This document shows, in pieces, positions 43,417 through 56,420 of a DNA stretch of 64,000 bases (position 1 is the stretch's first letter; the number at the start of each line of letters is the position of its first letter). The stretch lies in contig JAFEUB010000787.1 in NCBI GenBank assembly GCA_024529925.1, positions 3,281,001 to 3,345,000 on the forward strand, read 5' to 3'. The notes below the pieces were generated by a model. The model did no database searches, was not told the DNA's origin, and saw only the letters and a program-made list of their open reading frames with translations. A program made the translations under genes and the position numbers. Source of the DNA: Ophthalmolycus amberensis. Taxonomy: Eukaryota; Chordata; Actinopteri; Perciformes; Zoarcidae.

Positions 43417-46400
43417 GTCGTATGTGTGTGGTAGTGCACCGATTTCTTTTTTGAGCCTATGTGCGAGTAGTTCTTGTGCACCTTTGTGTGTGTGTGTGTG
43501 TGTATAAGCGCACAGGCTTTAGTTTATGTGCAGCGTGCACTTTGTAGAACAAACGTGCCAATGCTGTGCTTTATGTGTTTTACAGTGCTGTGAATAGCAG
43601 CCTGACCGTGATTGGTCGAAGAGGAAAGGATTCAGAAGAGAGGGAGCAAATAACTCACGTACACATACTGTATATATGCATGATGAAACACACATCAATT
43701 TAGACACACACCCACGCTGGCATGCACCCTTAAAGACAGCGGTCTGGGATGCATACAAGCGCAGGCAGTATGCACACTCCTTAACGCATGAACATGCTCA
43801 CACACATGCCTGAGATGCTAACGCAAATTTAAAAAAAAACATTGTATCCACATGTAGGGCACCCTCTGCCCAAGTGAGACACAGCGAAGATTACTGGAAG
43901 ACTAAAGCAGCATTTGTTTCACGAGAGAGACAGAGAGACAAGACCAAAATCGAAGAGAGATGTAAATATTCACTCTACTGCAAGAAGGTAGGACATACAG
44001 AATGGATAAACACCATCATCGCATATACGTGCACACCACTGCACCATTGAAATCTGCACACACATGCACAAAGACATGCATAAAACTGACAGTCAAGTTA
44101 GTTCTTGACAAGTAAATACTATTTCCCTTCAAACTTTCTCTAAACATAAGCCTGATTACATTGACCTAATGCACACTGAGCATTTCTTCCCGAAAGACAC
44201 TCACTGCATCCAAATAGTAGCATTCTCCTGAGTTTCATTGTTTGTTCGGCGTATTTGGATTTTGGTCGTCTCGTGAATAATAATTGCCAAATAGTGCGAT
44301 TACTTCCTCAGTGTGAGGCAGTGTGATAAGCTAGAGAGCTGCGCGTAGCATGAAATGTCCCCACTCTGGTTTTGAAAAACAAATCTTAAATACAGATCAC
44401 CATGCGTGCATGTCTCATATTCAACATACGGAAGGGATTTCTGGATTCATGCTGTGTTTAATCCGTTAATTTATACAGAAAACTTTGTCCTAAAACAGGC
44501 CTCCAGAGGTTACTGTTGTACTAAAAGCAGCCACTCCACGGCCTATATAACCAGCTAGCTTTTCTCTCTTCCCTAAAACACAATGTTCAGAGTACAGAGC
44601 CAGAGCTTAAGCGTGCCCTGACAGAATCTGTGTGTGTGTGTGTGCGTGCATATACAGTAGAAAGTAGAAGCAAAGGTTCTTGTCCTCAGCTGACATTAAG
44701 CATGTGTGACTCTGGCGCGTGTCGACGGGATAAACACAAACAATACAATCATCCGGGAACAAGGGCCGTCCTTCCCGGGCCATCTGGCCTGTTCTACCTG
44801 CATCACTGACTGCTGCGGTGAGACGAAGCACCTTCGGCGGGGCAGGGCTGTCTTTCCTGGCCTACATCTGCAGTCGACCTCAGACAAGCAATCACACTTC
44901 TTTTCACCGCTACCTGTCAGTCCACCTCAACTTCAGAAACAGACACACACATATTCCCCCTTTCTCTCTGTGGCCTGGTTAAGGGTTCTGCCTCAGTGAC
45001 CAGGTACAGACGTCAGAGCTGCTGTCTGACTCTTTCCTTCACAAGACAATGCACTAAAGTCCCTGAAACCACACAAACCAGGCACACAGTTGTTGCACCT
45101 CTGTGAATCAACACACAAACATATACATAAAACACCAGTGTTCATGCACACAGAAACACGAGGTGCTAAATGTACACAGTCAAAGACAGCGTGGACCAGC
45201 ACATCTGTCAACACATAATATACATAAGAAGATGTGAAGCATTTAATACACACTGCTTAGCCCCCTCTCTTCTGGATTGGTGCATAACTGCAGATTAAAA
45301 TACACATGTGCACGCAGACACACACAAACAGAAGTTGATAGTTCAGAAGAGGAAGCGGTGTTGACAGCTGTGAAACACGTAGACAAAACTAGGCAGGAGG
45401 AGCCATTCACACACACACACACACACAGAGATGTTTAGAAATCCTTCTCCATGGAAAAGACCGGAATAGCACCAAAGAGACAGAAAAACCAGGCCATGCC
45501 AGGACAAATCTCCCTCTCATTCTCCCCCTTATTTCCTCACCCCACAAACAATGGAAACCTCTCGTTCGGTCTTTCAACTCTTTCCATCTAAATGATAGAA
45601 ATCCTTTTTTTCAGAGACACCCCCCCACCCCACACACACACGCGCACACACACGCATGTGCACACACTGCATAGATCCAATAATCTCTCTGTCCATCCCT
45701 CACTCTCACAAAGGTAACAGTCTGTTGGACCAAATCCCTCGGGAATCGAGTTGTTCTGTGGTTTCTTCTAAACTCTGCTTCGCTCTTGGTACTCCTACAT
45801 TACCACAGCAAGAAGTACTGCACTTGTGTTGCACGGATTATTTTATAAACAAGTTGACAGTAAAGAATCCAATTCATCAATGACTCAAACTAAAACCTTG
45901 GCTCGACGTTCTTTTGTTCACAGTGCTTACAAAATGGTAAAAAAAACAGCAACGACTGATTCACATACGAAGCGTCCTCTAATGTGCCTATTCACACCGT
46001 GTCCTCTTTCAGATTTGATGATGCATCGCAAGGTAAATGAAGACCACTGGGTCTCCTATAACTTCAGGTATAACACTGTAGATATCAGGGGAACTCCTAC
46101 TTCCTCTTCGTCCAAGTGTTTCTACTGACCTAGCCAGGAGCAACAAAAAGAGACAAAGACCATAAGCACATGGGTAGCTATAATACGTGTATGTGCCAGT
46201 GTACAACCCATGATTTGAGCCAGGCTCGTTCGTTAGCTTCTTCCCCTCATCTCGGATGCATGGTTAGCCAGTGGATGCACTATGACACACTGCATGGCTA
46301 AAAAGCAGACCAACCTCGAAGTGAGGACTTAATATGGCTGCATAAATCACTGCGAACTTTCTGAGCGTAACTAATCACGAACACACACAACCGCGCGTAC

Positions 46401-46541
46401 TTCAGCACACTCTCTTTAACACACACGTGCAGAATCCATACGAGCGGCCCTCGTGAAGCAGAGGGACCATTGCCATGCAGCACACGATGCAGAAAGGGCC
46501 GAGAGACAAGCGGACTCCCCTCTTCCTTCTGCATGCTGATC

Positions 46542-46597
<56 letters not shown>

Positions 46598-46981
46598 CAA
46601 GGCGGGGGTGCCAGCTATACCCAGCAGCTCAATCACATCTGATGCCTGCACAGTGCGAGATGAAAACATCTGCTGGTCACTGCTCTTAATATTGCAAAAA
46701 CAAAGGCTGCTCAGTGAGAGGAAGGCACAGGTTTTCAGTACAGACAGCTAAAAAGAGTAGATGACGACGACACAAAGTCCACCTTCTCTCCATTTGATAT
46801 ACATCTCCCTTCGCCTGTCTCGCTCTCTCTTTCTCTCCTTTTCCCATCATTCCATCTTTAGCAGCAACAAAGAGATTAAAGAAGGATTACTTCTGACATG
46901 TCAATGTGATGTTCCTGCCGGGTATCGTATTTTTTTATTTCTTTCTCATGCAGTCCTAAGTCAATATGATGTGCGCACACG

Positions 46982-47012
<31 letters not shown>

Positions 47013-47967
47013 AAAGAAAGAGAGAGACGGACAATTCAGCATTGCAAGAGTGGGATACACATTATTCTCCTCATGCAAAATGCAAAATGATGACGTGAAG
47101 GAACTAGTGTGGCTTATTGCTCCTTGAAACAACACCACCTTATGTGTGAAAACAATGCGAGCAAATCATAAACTCCTTCCTCTCCTTGTTTCCACTGCAG
47201 CCATACCCAGGTTTATCTGCTGTTTCCAAGGTCGGTTGAAGAAGTGAGGATAAGGAGGGATGGAGTGTGAGAGAGAGGCTGAATGAGAAAAAAATAAGTA
47301 TTGTTTCGGGGGGGGGGGGGGGTAACCCTTTGTCGTGATGCAAAGTTGTGTCTAGCTGGGAAATGAACTATTGATTAGAAATAAGGTGGAAGGTAGAGAG
47401 TGAGAGGGGGAAAAGGAAATGACTGAAATCGCACCAACTAACAGCCCACACTGATCCTTTGTCCTCTCCACACATACATGCACATATGCTTGCTAAGGCA
47501 GGGGGAGAAGCTGCTCACATGGAGTTGTAACTAAACAGTAATAAATTCAGTCAACCGATAAACTACACACTGCTTTCACTGTCTTTTCTTCTAATTGGAA
47601 ACCACTCACTGGCCTGGTTTGCATTACAGGGTCAAGGAGGAATAGTCGCGTTGTCTCATTATCCATGTCACTAAATGTGTTCCTCAAACATATATCTGGG
47701 GTTTGTGTGGATTATGTTGCAAACTGGACGTGATTTGAGAGCTTCTACTCTTGTAGAAGACAGCTAAAAAGCACATAGCTGAAGATCCCCGTCTTAGTCT
47801 CCGTAAGCCTAAAATGCCAAATCGCTAACACTCCTATCTAAAGAAACTAACAGCCCGTGAGCTGGTTACGTTTAAGTGTTTTGCTGTGAGACACTTGTAG
47901 AACACGTGGCCACTGCTGAGATCAAACCATCCATTCACAGGGTGATCTGTCTCACCAGTGGATTATA
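43417..47967. other. Intron 1 segment, microsatellites only
   Basis: No coding sequence or named mobile element. Simple repeats: GT at 43485-43503 and 44628-44645, CA at 45408-45427 and 46979-47003, a (GA)25 at 46544-46593, and a G15 run at 47308-47322. Confidence 0.6.
46544..46593. repeat. (GA)25 microsatellite
   Basis: Pure GA run between GATCAT and TGGACAAGG; opposite strand polarity to the three long CT tracts. Confidence 0.95.
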
Positions 47968-47968
47968 C

Positions 47969-48879
<911 letters not shown>

Positions 48880-48888
48880 CGCTGCCAC

Positions 48889-49590
48889 GTCGCCTGAAAG
48901 AATACGCTCCCTGACGTCGAAATCACACTCGACACAACAGTGCCACACACCAAGCTGGTGGCGGTGGAAAGCGGTAAACGCTTTTTTTTATCCTCCCCTG
49001 GCACTTACTGCAGTAGGCTAGCTCACGATAGAAGGTGGTAATGCCATTGTGCTTCAGAAAAAAAAGTGGAAAATTCGCTGTCATCGTGGGTAATCCCTCT
49101 GCCATGCAGGACAACATCACGCCATCCTAAACCACCTGTTTTTCGCGCATCCTGTGCGCACACGGCAATTGTTGTAGGAAATTCTGGGGAAACGTTGCGC
49201 GCCCGCCTTTATAGATCAACCCAAACAGCCATTAGTGATATTCACATAAGCGACTTTAAAGCAATCCTGAGATAATAGAGTTTACATAGTCTACGCAATT
49301 GATGCTCAAGCCCCCCAACTCAAATTCAAAGTTCATTCAAACGATGCCCGTAATGGTACAAAACATCGTTATTTTACTAGTAGCCTGCAAATAAGTCAAT
49401 GTGCATTATCGGTCTGCATTCATTGGAAATGGCAACTAAATAGCACAGGGCGCCAGAGACATCGCCATCAGTGTGATTTAAGCAGCGCAGCGCACGCTGA
49501 GGCTGTAAAAGCTCCAATCTGTTTCCCGAGAGACGCACAGAGATCCTTATTGTGGCCGCGAGTCAGAGGAGAGAAAGCGCAGTAACTCAC
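48889..49590. other. Intron 1 segment next to grid2 exon 1
   Basis: Moderately CpG-rich DNA immediately inside the intron, likely part of the CpG-rich promoter neighbourhood. No coding sequence beyond the exon and no recognised repeat. Confidence 0.55.
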
Positions 49591-49678
49591 CGATGTGGAT
49601 GATTGAATCTGAGAGCGCCGACTCCCACTCCTGGCTCCAACACACGGCAACGAGCAACAGAGCCGAGATAACTTTCAT
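49591..49678 (-). CDS. grid2: grid2 first coding exon (signal peptide, start of mature receptor)
   Basis: Read on the minus strand, ATG at 49678 opens 29 codons plus one base. They encode a hydrophobic signal peptide (MKVISALLLVAVC), then WSQEWESA, then DSIIHI with the first base of a Gly codon. A GTGAGT splice donor follows at 49590, giving a phase-1 intron. From memory of the family, human GRID2 begins with a signal peptide of the same length, has W14, S15, W18, S20 and A21 at the same positions, and reaches DSIIHIG at residues 24-30; the fish exon aligns without a gap. GRID1 shares DSIIHIG but has a shorter, different leader. GluD2 is the delta ionotropic glutamate receptor of cerebellar Purkinje cell synapses, which binds cerebellin-neurexin through its amino-terminal domain; this exon supplies only the secretion signal and first residues of that domain. 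The exon is very short, and the rest of the gene lies beyond the left edge. Confidence 0.9.
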
Positions 49679-50900
49679 GTTGTCCAGAATTACCTCCTCC
49701 AAAAACAAGAGAGAACCAAAGCTCTCTGAGGGAGAGCGAAGTGAGTGAAAATCCCGGGAACCGAAGCTTCTGTCTTTTAGTCCATCTGTATGGCGGTCTA
49801 GGAAATTCCCTTTAATCTCTTCCTCGATATATTTTGGATCTTGTCGTCAGAGTATAATGCTCGTCTGAAGAGGAGAACGAGTAGAGACTCCCGGGTAGTC
49901 ACAGACTGGCACCCTGTTGAAATTCCTCCCAACATTAAATCATAGTGTGGGCTGAGCCGCAGAGGAAACAACCCGCATCCGAGCGTCGGTCGCGTTAGAG
50001 CAAACTGGATTTTACGTGGATCAATCTGGAACCATTCGATAGCGTGAGGGAAAACCTCGTTATCTTGAACAGCGGCTCCTGCTGTAATGACCCGTGATTC
50101 CCAGCCTTTCAGACTTGGCGACGCAGTTTCCCCGCTGCACCAATCACCAAACCCACAGCAGCAGCAGCAGCAGCAGCAGCAGCGGCGGCAGCCTCAGTGG
50201 ACCAAGCCAACGGCCAAAACTTCCATTTTGCCCAGAGGCTTTTTTTATTTTTTTTTTATCTTTCTTTCACTTAGCCCCTCTTTGAATGTCACCAACGACA
50301 CCGACGAAGCTACCGACTTTTGTTAGAGGAGAAAGAGATGCCCAATGACGAAAAGCCTTGTCACATGGCAATACCACGGAGAGGTACCATATTCCGTAAT
50401 TGGCTCTAGTTTCCTGTAGAGATGACAGAGACTGGGATGGAGAGGGCTCTTTAAAACGCATACAATGAAAGAGAGCTCCAACGCAACACTTCCTTTCTGC
50501 GTCAGGAGGGTAAAAAAAGAAAATGAGGCTCGGCGATCAGGAGAAAAATGAACCGAGGATGTGCGCAACGACACTCCGCGGTCCGCACTCCGTATGCGGA
50601 TACTCGCGTCAGCGCCGGCACGCAAGGTGGCTGGTGAACAGGAGGTTTGCCGCGTCTCTGTGGGAGAGAGAGAAAGAGTGGAAGGGGGGGAATGAGAGAC
50701 AAGGAGGAGATCCAGGAGAGAGAGAGAGCGAGAGAGCGCAAGAGGCAGCAACTATGAGCAGCAGCGGTTGCCTGCTCGGACGCGCATCGACCGTCTGGGA
50801 TTTACCTTGGCGAAAGAGACGAGATGTGCCTAACAGGGCGGGCGGGGGATGCAGAGGGGGGTGGGGGATCTCACAGAGCGACAGACAGATGAAGAGGGGG
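49679..50900 (-). promoter_or_regulatory. grid2: grid2 5' UTR and CpG-rich promoter region
   Basis: Directly upstream of the grid2 ATG the composition shifts to higher GC with many CpG dinucleotides, clearest at about 49960-50060, 50520-50640 and 50760-50860. This contrasts with the AT-rich, CpG-poor intron and is what a CpG-island promoter looks like. No strong TATA box is apparent; an AATATAT stretch (minus strand, about 49830) is weak. A donor-like AAG|GTAAAT on the minus strand at 50806/50805 and an acceptor-like CTCTCCCTCAG ending at 49726 would allow a spliced 5' UTR, but that is speculation. A (CAG)9 run sits inside. The transcription start cannot be placed from sequence alone. Confidence 0.6.
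50156..50182. repeat. (CAG)9 trinucleotide repeat in grid2 5' region
   Basis: Nine uninterrupted CAG units followed by CGG CGG CAG. On the gene's sense strand this is (CTG)9 in the presumed 5' UTR or promoter. A plus-strand open frame across it reads polyglutamine, but nothing else supports a protein there. Confidence 0.9.
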
Positions 50901-52029
50901 GTAATCTGCCATCATGCCTGTCATGGGCACCTCAGGCAGCCATCGATCCGATAACTCTCACATCAAGCTTGTGGAGGGGTACCAGTTGGTTATCCCTCAT
51001 AGCATTTAAGGATATCTGGGTCATTAACTGATTACAGATCTTTTTTAGTTTTTTTACTTCATCAATAAATGTCAACTTGTGAGGAGAGTCCTGTATCATT
51101 CTCTCGATAATACATTAAATTGTTCAAATTACTCACAGCAATGGCAAGGATGCATTCAGCCTTCTTCTTTCAAACTATCCTCCCATCCTTTTGTCCAACT
51201 ATTCTATCCACAACCCCATTCATCCATGTATCCATCCCTGCCTCCCTGGAGGACTGGAGTCCCCTGGATTCCTCTTAATCTGCCCTAGACTTTGGATTAG
51301 GGATTAGGAGTGTTTGAAGCCTCCGGCTACCATTGGATTGACTGTTTTGTACGCATTCAAGGAAGGAGAGATTAAACTGACAGAGATATGGATGCTGTGA
51401 AAGCTGCTCTCACTATTTGACGCTATTGATTTATTATTAAATGTTTATATAACCACTCACGTTGAAGGGGAACATCTCTTGTTCAGTGAGTGCAGCTGTA
51501 GCTGAAAATACAGAGATAAGAAGCAGCAAAGAGAACGTAAACACACGCAAACAAAATGGAAGATAAAAACAAGATAAAATACTTCAATATCCAATGTTTG
51601 GGCTTGCATCAAAATTACATGTAAAAAATGTGGTCTGCATATCACTGATAATGAAGAACTGATTGACGATTTTCATACAAGAGGTTTTTGGTTCTTGCTC
51701 TACTTAGAGCATTATTAACAAGTGATGACTTTGTGGTCACTCATTTGAGTCCACAGTGTAGCCCATTCAGAGCAGGAGTCGAAACTACAAAACAGCGCGT
51801 ATGGCTCCACGCTGAAGTTTCTGTACACATGAGGAAATGTACGTGTACGGCAAGCAATATTGAAGAGTTATAAAACCTTGCATATGCCCGCCAATGTGCA
51901 ATGCCAAATCAACTTGAAATTGTCGGCACATGGATATGGAGGAACTTTTCAATAATTGCAGGATTAAAACTCTTATCATTAAGTCAGCTAAAACCCTCCG
52001 TCGGTGACACCAACCAAGCATCCGCATGA

Positions 52030-52175
52030 GCACCGTGAATCTTTCAGTGTTTCACGATTCGCTTTTCATTCTTGGGGCATGGGTTCGACTCGAACTACTC
52101 CCGATTCAAATTCGAATTCTCGATTCAGTACATGGGGGGGGGGGGGGGGTAATTGCTAGGGGTGTAATTCCTGTC
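52030..52175. repeat. Possible hAT-like terminal fragment
   Basis: Contains TGAATCTTTCAGTGTTTCAC, repeated CGATTC/GAATTC-type motifs and GCTAGGGGTGTAATTCC. In teleosts, AGGGGTGTAA ends next to degenerate CGATTCG repeats belong to non-autonomous hAT-like elements. No matching opposite terminus was found; the call is weak. Confidence 0.35.
52134..52149. repeat. G16 homopolymer
   Basis: Sixteen consecutive G inside a hAT-like fragment; such runs are often miscounted in assemblies. Confidence 0.9.
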
Positions 52176-53708
52176 ACTGGCCTTAAAACCACAGCAATGG
52201 ATGAGGAACAGCTGATTGGTGACGGTGAAACGAGGAGTTATCTCCTCAGTTTCACTACAAAAAACCTAAATTGACAGCTGGCTGGAGGGAGATTGCCATG
52301 GAGCTTTCTGGTTGTTGTTAGCTATATTGTAATATCCAGTAAATATCACAATATCAAACACATCTTTTCTGTTTTAAAATAGGTTAAAATAATGTCAGAA
52401 GACAGCAAGTAATACTCACCCATCTTGTAAGTGCATGTCCTCTGATCTCAAGCTCACAGCTGATCGGTACGGGGTTTGTTTTACATGACGAAACGTTAAC
52501 GCTTGATTTATTCCATTTGCTATTTGAGTTGGCTTGTATCGTATATAATTGGCTCATTAGCACAATCGCAAACAACTGTGTCGGTTTGAATGCCAATGAT
52601 AAAGTGGATCTATATGTGATATGATGTGAGATGAAATGTGTGAGAGGCCTCATCATAAGCCTTGTGTGTACACAACAGATATAAATCAGATATATAGCAG
52701 AGTTAAATACCTTAAATGGTGAACACACGTACCCACAGTATACCACTACAAGACATCCATAACCCAAACTCTTGAATATAAATGATTGCGCAATGAAAAA
52801 CTTTGATTCATTTTCTGGAAGGAATATAACTTGTCACAAACCATTTAGGAGGTTTGCATGATTTGACATGAGCAATTCTTAAAAATCGATAGAGGGGGCT
52901 CAATCTTTTATTCATCAGTGTCATGAAATAATCAGTGAAAAAGTGGATTGTGCTGTTCATTGTGAAGCCTCCAGTAAAGTAAGATCTTGGACTTAATGCT
53001 AACGGACCGCCATATCTATCCTGTGTGTTGACTATATGCTTTACTGTAACCCCTCCATCAGTGCTGTGCTGGAAGCTGAGGACTGATGAGTAGGTGTGTG
53101 TGTGTGTGTGTTGTGACCCCGCAATGAATACACAAACACATCTAGCATCTGGCACTGGTAAATAGGCTATTACTGTACTATATGTGGGTGGTATTGATTT
53201 CAGTTTACAAGCTCAAAAATGTAATTTCAGGCTATACAAATCATTGACTCTATGAATCCTACAAACTTGAAAATAATTGAGCGATTTTCAAGCAACAGTT
53301 TTTGTCTGCTGTATGCCAATACCCTTGATTATTTACCCCTGTGTTCACCTCCTTTTGGACTTTTACCTTCACTAGCTATTCTTTCGAGGATAAGATCTCA
53401 CCAGAGCACTCACCCTTAGAAATGTTGCGTCTCAAGAACATTTGGGTAACACAAGTTTTACACTCCGTTAATGCCTTGCCGCGCTGTTTTACTTTTGCTT
53501 TACTTTTTTCACTGCCTAGTCTGCTCTCTTCCCTGGGGATCCATTGTCCCCACCAGCACTGAGCGTTTTTCTCAGCACTTATTGTCGATAACTGCAAACA
53601 AAATTAAAAAGGCAACATTGTCTTTGTAAAAAGTAAGGGCCATGGACACCAAATTAAACGGGGGAAACTTTCAGTGACACAAAGGCACATTGAGTGTATA
53701 CAGCACAT

Positions 53709-53709
<1 letters not shown>

Positions 53710-53743
<34 letters not shown>
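53710..53743. repeat. (CA)17 microsatellite
   Basis: Pure CA run flanked by GCACATG and AAAGGATAAAGG. Confidence 0.95.
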
Positions 53744-53745
<2 letters not shown>

Positions 53746-54091
53746 GGATAAAGGGTCTCACAGGTCCAGTTGTGCCCGTCATGCAACATTAACGACTAGG
53801 CGTTGTGTCATTAATGTGACATCCTTGTTCATTAAAAGTATTCATTGAAAGAGATGTGTAATAAAGTCAAATATATAAGCTCCTGAAAGTTGAGGAAGAG
53901 AAAGGAGGATGAGAACGGCAGAGGTGAAGATGAGTATATGTGCAATAAGGCAAACGAGATGAGGTGCTCTCTGTAAACTGCAGATCTCCGCCAGGTGTGT
54001 CTGCAAGGACTACTGCTGTACTGTGTGTTTGAATGAATAAAACCTATAATTGGCTAATCCCCTGTCTAGACACACTAATGGGCTGTAAACT

Positions 54092-54430
54092 ATGATTTTC
54101 AATCCCGGACTAACATTGTTTCCTAACCTTTGCATTAATACTCCTGACGGTGTGTCTCCATTCAGCCCGTTGACAATAACAAATAATAACAAAAGTCTGA
54201 GCTTTCATGAACACCATATTGACTGTATCACTGGTTTTCTGTACAGGCTGAAGTCCTATATTTCGAGGGCATCAAGAAAGCACTTAGATGCCGGCCTTTT
54301 TCTGACCCAGATCGATCAGGGTGATACCATCTCTACAGGTTTGCCGCACCACCTTGTCCAAACTTGACCCCCTGTATCACTCAGCCCTCAGCAGTCAGAG
54401 TCTAAATGGGACTTCCTAGTTAAAGGTTAT
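54092..54430 (+). pseudogene. LINE reverse-transcriptase tail fragment
   Basis: The plus strand encodes pieces of the part of a LINE ORF2 that follows the RT catalytic core. An NTPDGVSPFS segment matches the usual T-DG-x-IE-V lead-in, KSLSFHEHHID matches the LSF..HI block, and a LKSYISRASRKHL stretch runs into FLTQIDQGDTISTGLP, which corresponds to the conserved F-L..-(I/L)DYGD-x-(I/L)Y block. After a frameshift near 54365 the frame continues as LDPLYHSALS, matching the LDxxYHxALR block. The aspartates and order fit a teleost LINE related to Jockey/CR1/L2 types, but I cannot name the family. It is broken by the frameshift and lacks both ends, so it is a dead remnant. Confidence 0.7.
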
Positions 54431-55155
54431 ATATGTATAAGGCGTCATAAAACACACTTCATTCAGAAACAAGCGGCGATGTGTGTAAGCAATTGACTTG
54501 AAGTCGTCGTACAAGACACGTCACGCAATCTTGCCAAAAACAAAATTAAACTCACTGAGGTGTCTGCCTGCGTCGCAGCGGCTAAACGGCGTCAATGTAC
54601 TCAGCAGTGTGTGTGTACTATTCCGTTAGTTGTTAGCCAAACACAAAAGCAAAATAGTTTACATGTTAGAAGGACTATCGCATGTAAAATGTACTCCTAA
54701 ATTAAAAAATAACAGCTGAGAACTTTCTAAATAATGTCCCATTATTATTAAAAATGAACATGTATTGTAGGTGCACGACCTGCTTCTGTCTGTACGTCTA
54801 CACTCATTTATTTCAGTTTATTAAAATAATGTAGAAAAGCTAATTTACACTTAATAACCGTACTGCTGTATACAGTGTTACAGGTATATCATTACAACCC
54901 TAATCTCCACCGTGTAGGAATGAAACAGTTGTAGAAGCGTATGTTCAATGGTCGGAAACCATAACGTTCACTTGTTCTGTGGACAAATGGACACCAAGGA
55001 ACAGAACTAATTGTTGGTAAGGCACCATTTTCTTGCATGCATCATCTTGTCTTGTCGCTTTTGCTAAAAACTAAATATATTGTCAAACATTGCAAAAAGT
55101 AATTCTCCAATGTTTGCATAGGATTCTTCTTTATAGTAAGATGACAGAAAAGTTC
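54431..55155. other. Intergenic stretch, nothing recognised
   Basis: AT-rich sequence without coding frame, long microsatellite or familiar repeat. Confidence 0.5.
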
Positions 55156-55341
55156 GTCTGTTTTTAAATTCTGAGAAAAACATGTATCGACAAATATTGT
55201 ACCAATTCAAAAATTAAGAGTAGTAGTATGGTAGTATTAGTAGTAACCAATTTCACTTTTATCATCTCCTGAAAAAAATATGAATGACACAAAAAAAGCA
55301 AACATACAGTTGTAAGATTAAAAGCATTTTGTTCCTAAATG
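55156..55341 (+). repeat. 186-bp exact direct duplication, copy 1
   Basis: Identical to 56421-56606. Internally it holds a short (GTA)n-like patch (TAGTAGTATGGTAGTATTAGTAGTA). Flanks differ between copies beyond a few bases, so the duplicated block is sharply bounded. Perfect identity in non-coding DNA implies a very recent duplication or an assembly artefact. Confidence 0.95.
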
Positions 55342-55858
55342 GCTGCAGCTCTACTTGTGTACGCCGGTAGATAAGTCACCTTGTTAGTGTTCAGGGCTGT
55401 GTCAGTGAGATTTTATAGAGGATACACGTAAAAGCCTTTTGAGGAGCTTACAAACCTAAGAGGCGACACATACACACTGGTGAGGACGAGCAGACAGGCA
55501 TGCATATGGGCCTGAGAGAGACAAAGGGTAATTCAGGTGGAAGCTGGTGGCTTGTTAGTATGCAAGCCTACTGCTGTCACTATAGCTCCCAAGGACGCTG
55601 CCATTTAAAAGTAAATGGCGGTCTGTATCTGTACATTCATGTGCACGCATATGGATGCGAGTTGATGTCAGATGTTCTGCACATTATATAAAACAACTAT
55701 ACTTCTCCGTTTGTGTTGCCAGTGAAGCCATCAAGTGACAGGGCAGTAAAACTAGGACTGGGTATCGTTTAAAGAAACACCACCAGTACCTTTGAAGTGA
55801 TACCAATAGCAGTAGATTACCTCAAATGATCTCAAAAAATCTAACTGTGGCATTACGA

Positions 55859-55895
<37 letters not shown>

Positions 55896-56420
55896 ACACA
55901 AACACACTATTATGTTCCCTCACCACACACACACACACACACACACAACCTAGAGCTAAACTCATCTTAAGTGAATAATTGATACACTCAAAAGGTTTTC
56001 CTGATCTGAGAGTGGAGAGACCGGAGGAGAGGCAGACAAGTCGAGCCGACCAATGAAACAGAACAAACAGTAAGGTGAAAAGAGTATTTTCTTTAAATAT
56101 TATATGTGGGGTTTGTGTGCTGTGTGAAGATAAGTGATCAAGGCTTTGACCATATTGTTTTCTGTGTGTGCATTGTGTCTGTGGTATTCATATATCAGAA
56201 CAGCTGGATAGAATCTTGATTCCCCACCATGTCTTTAATTACTCTTTAATTAGTAATGTATTCACCTCTCCATCAAATGTCTGGACGTAAATAGTCTTTT
56301 GAAGTGAGCCATAAAATGAAATCCCTTTATACCCTATATTCCCCTTAACCCAGGAGATAAAAGAAACCGGTTAGGGTGGGGAGAACAGGGAGTGTTCGAG
56401 TGGGGGAGTTGGATGAGTTT
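55342..56420. other. Spacer between the two 186-bp copies; CA repeats and hAT-like start
   Basis: Holds two CA arrays (about 55860-55893 and 55924-55947) split by a 31-bp insertion. Just before them is a stretch beginning TAGGACTGGGTATCGTTTAA and followed by a GATACCAATAGCAGTA segment, which resembles the end of a hAT-like miniature element (weak). Nothing coding. Confidence 0.4.

Larger units (their letters stand above)
50901..54091. other. Upstream intergenic DNA
   Basis: Apart from the hAT-like fragment at 52030-52175, a short GT run at 53096-53111 and the CA run at 53710, I see no coding sequence, RNA gene or recognised mobile element. Open frames here are short and low in coding character. 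Confidence 0.6.

Noticed and set aside
50323..50954. Frames of about 140 residues on both strands near the grid2 promoter
   Set aside because: GC-rich CpG island DNA has few stops; sequences are Arg/Ser-rich with no domain, and lie in the presumed 5' region.
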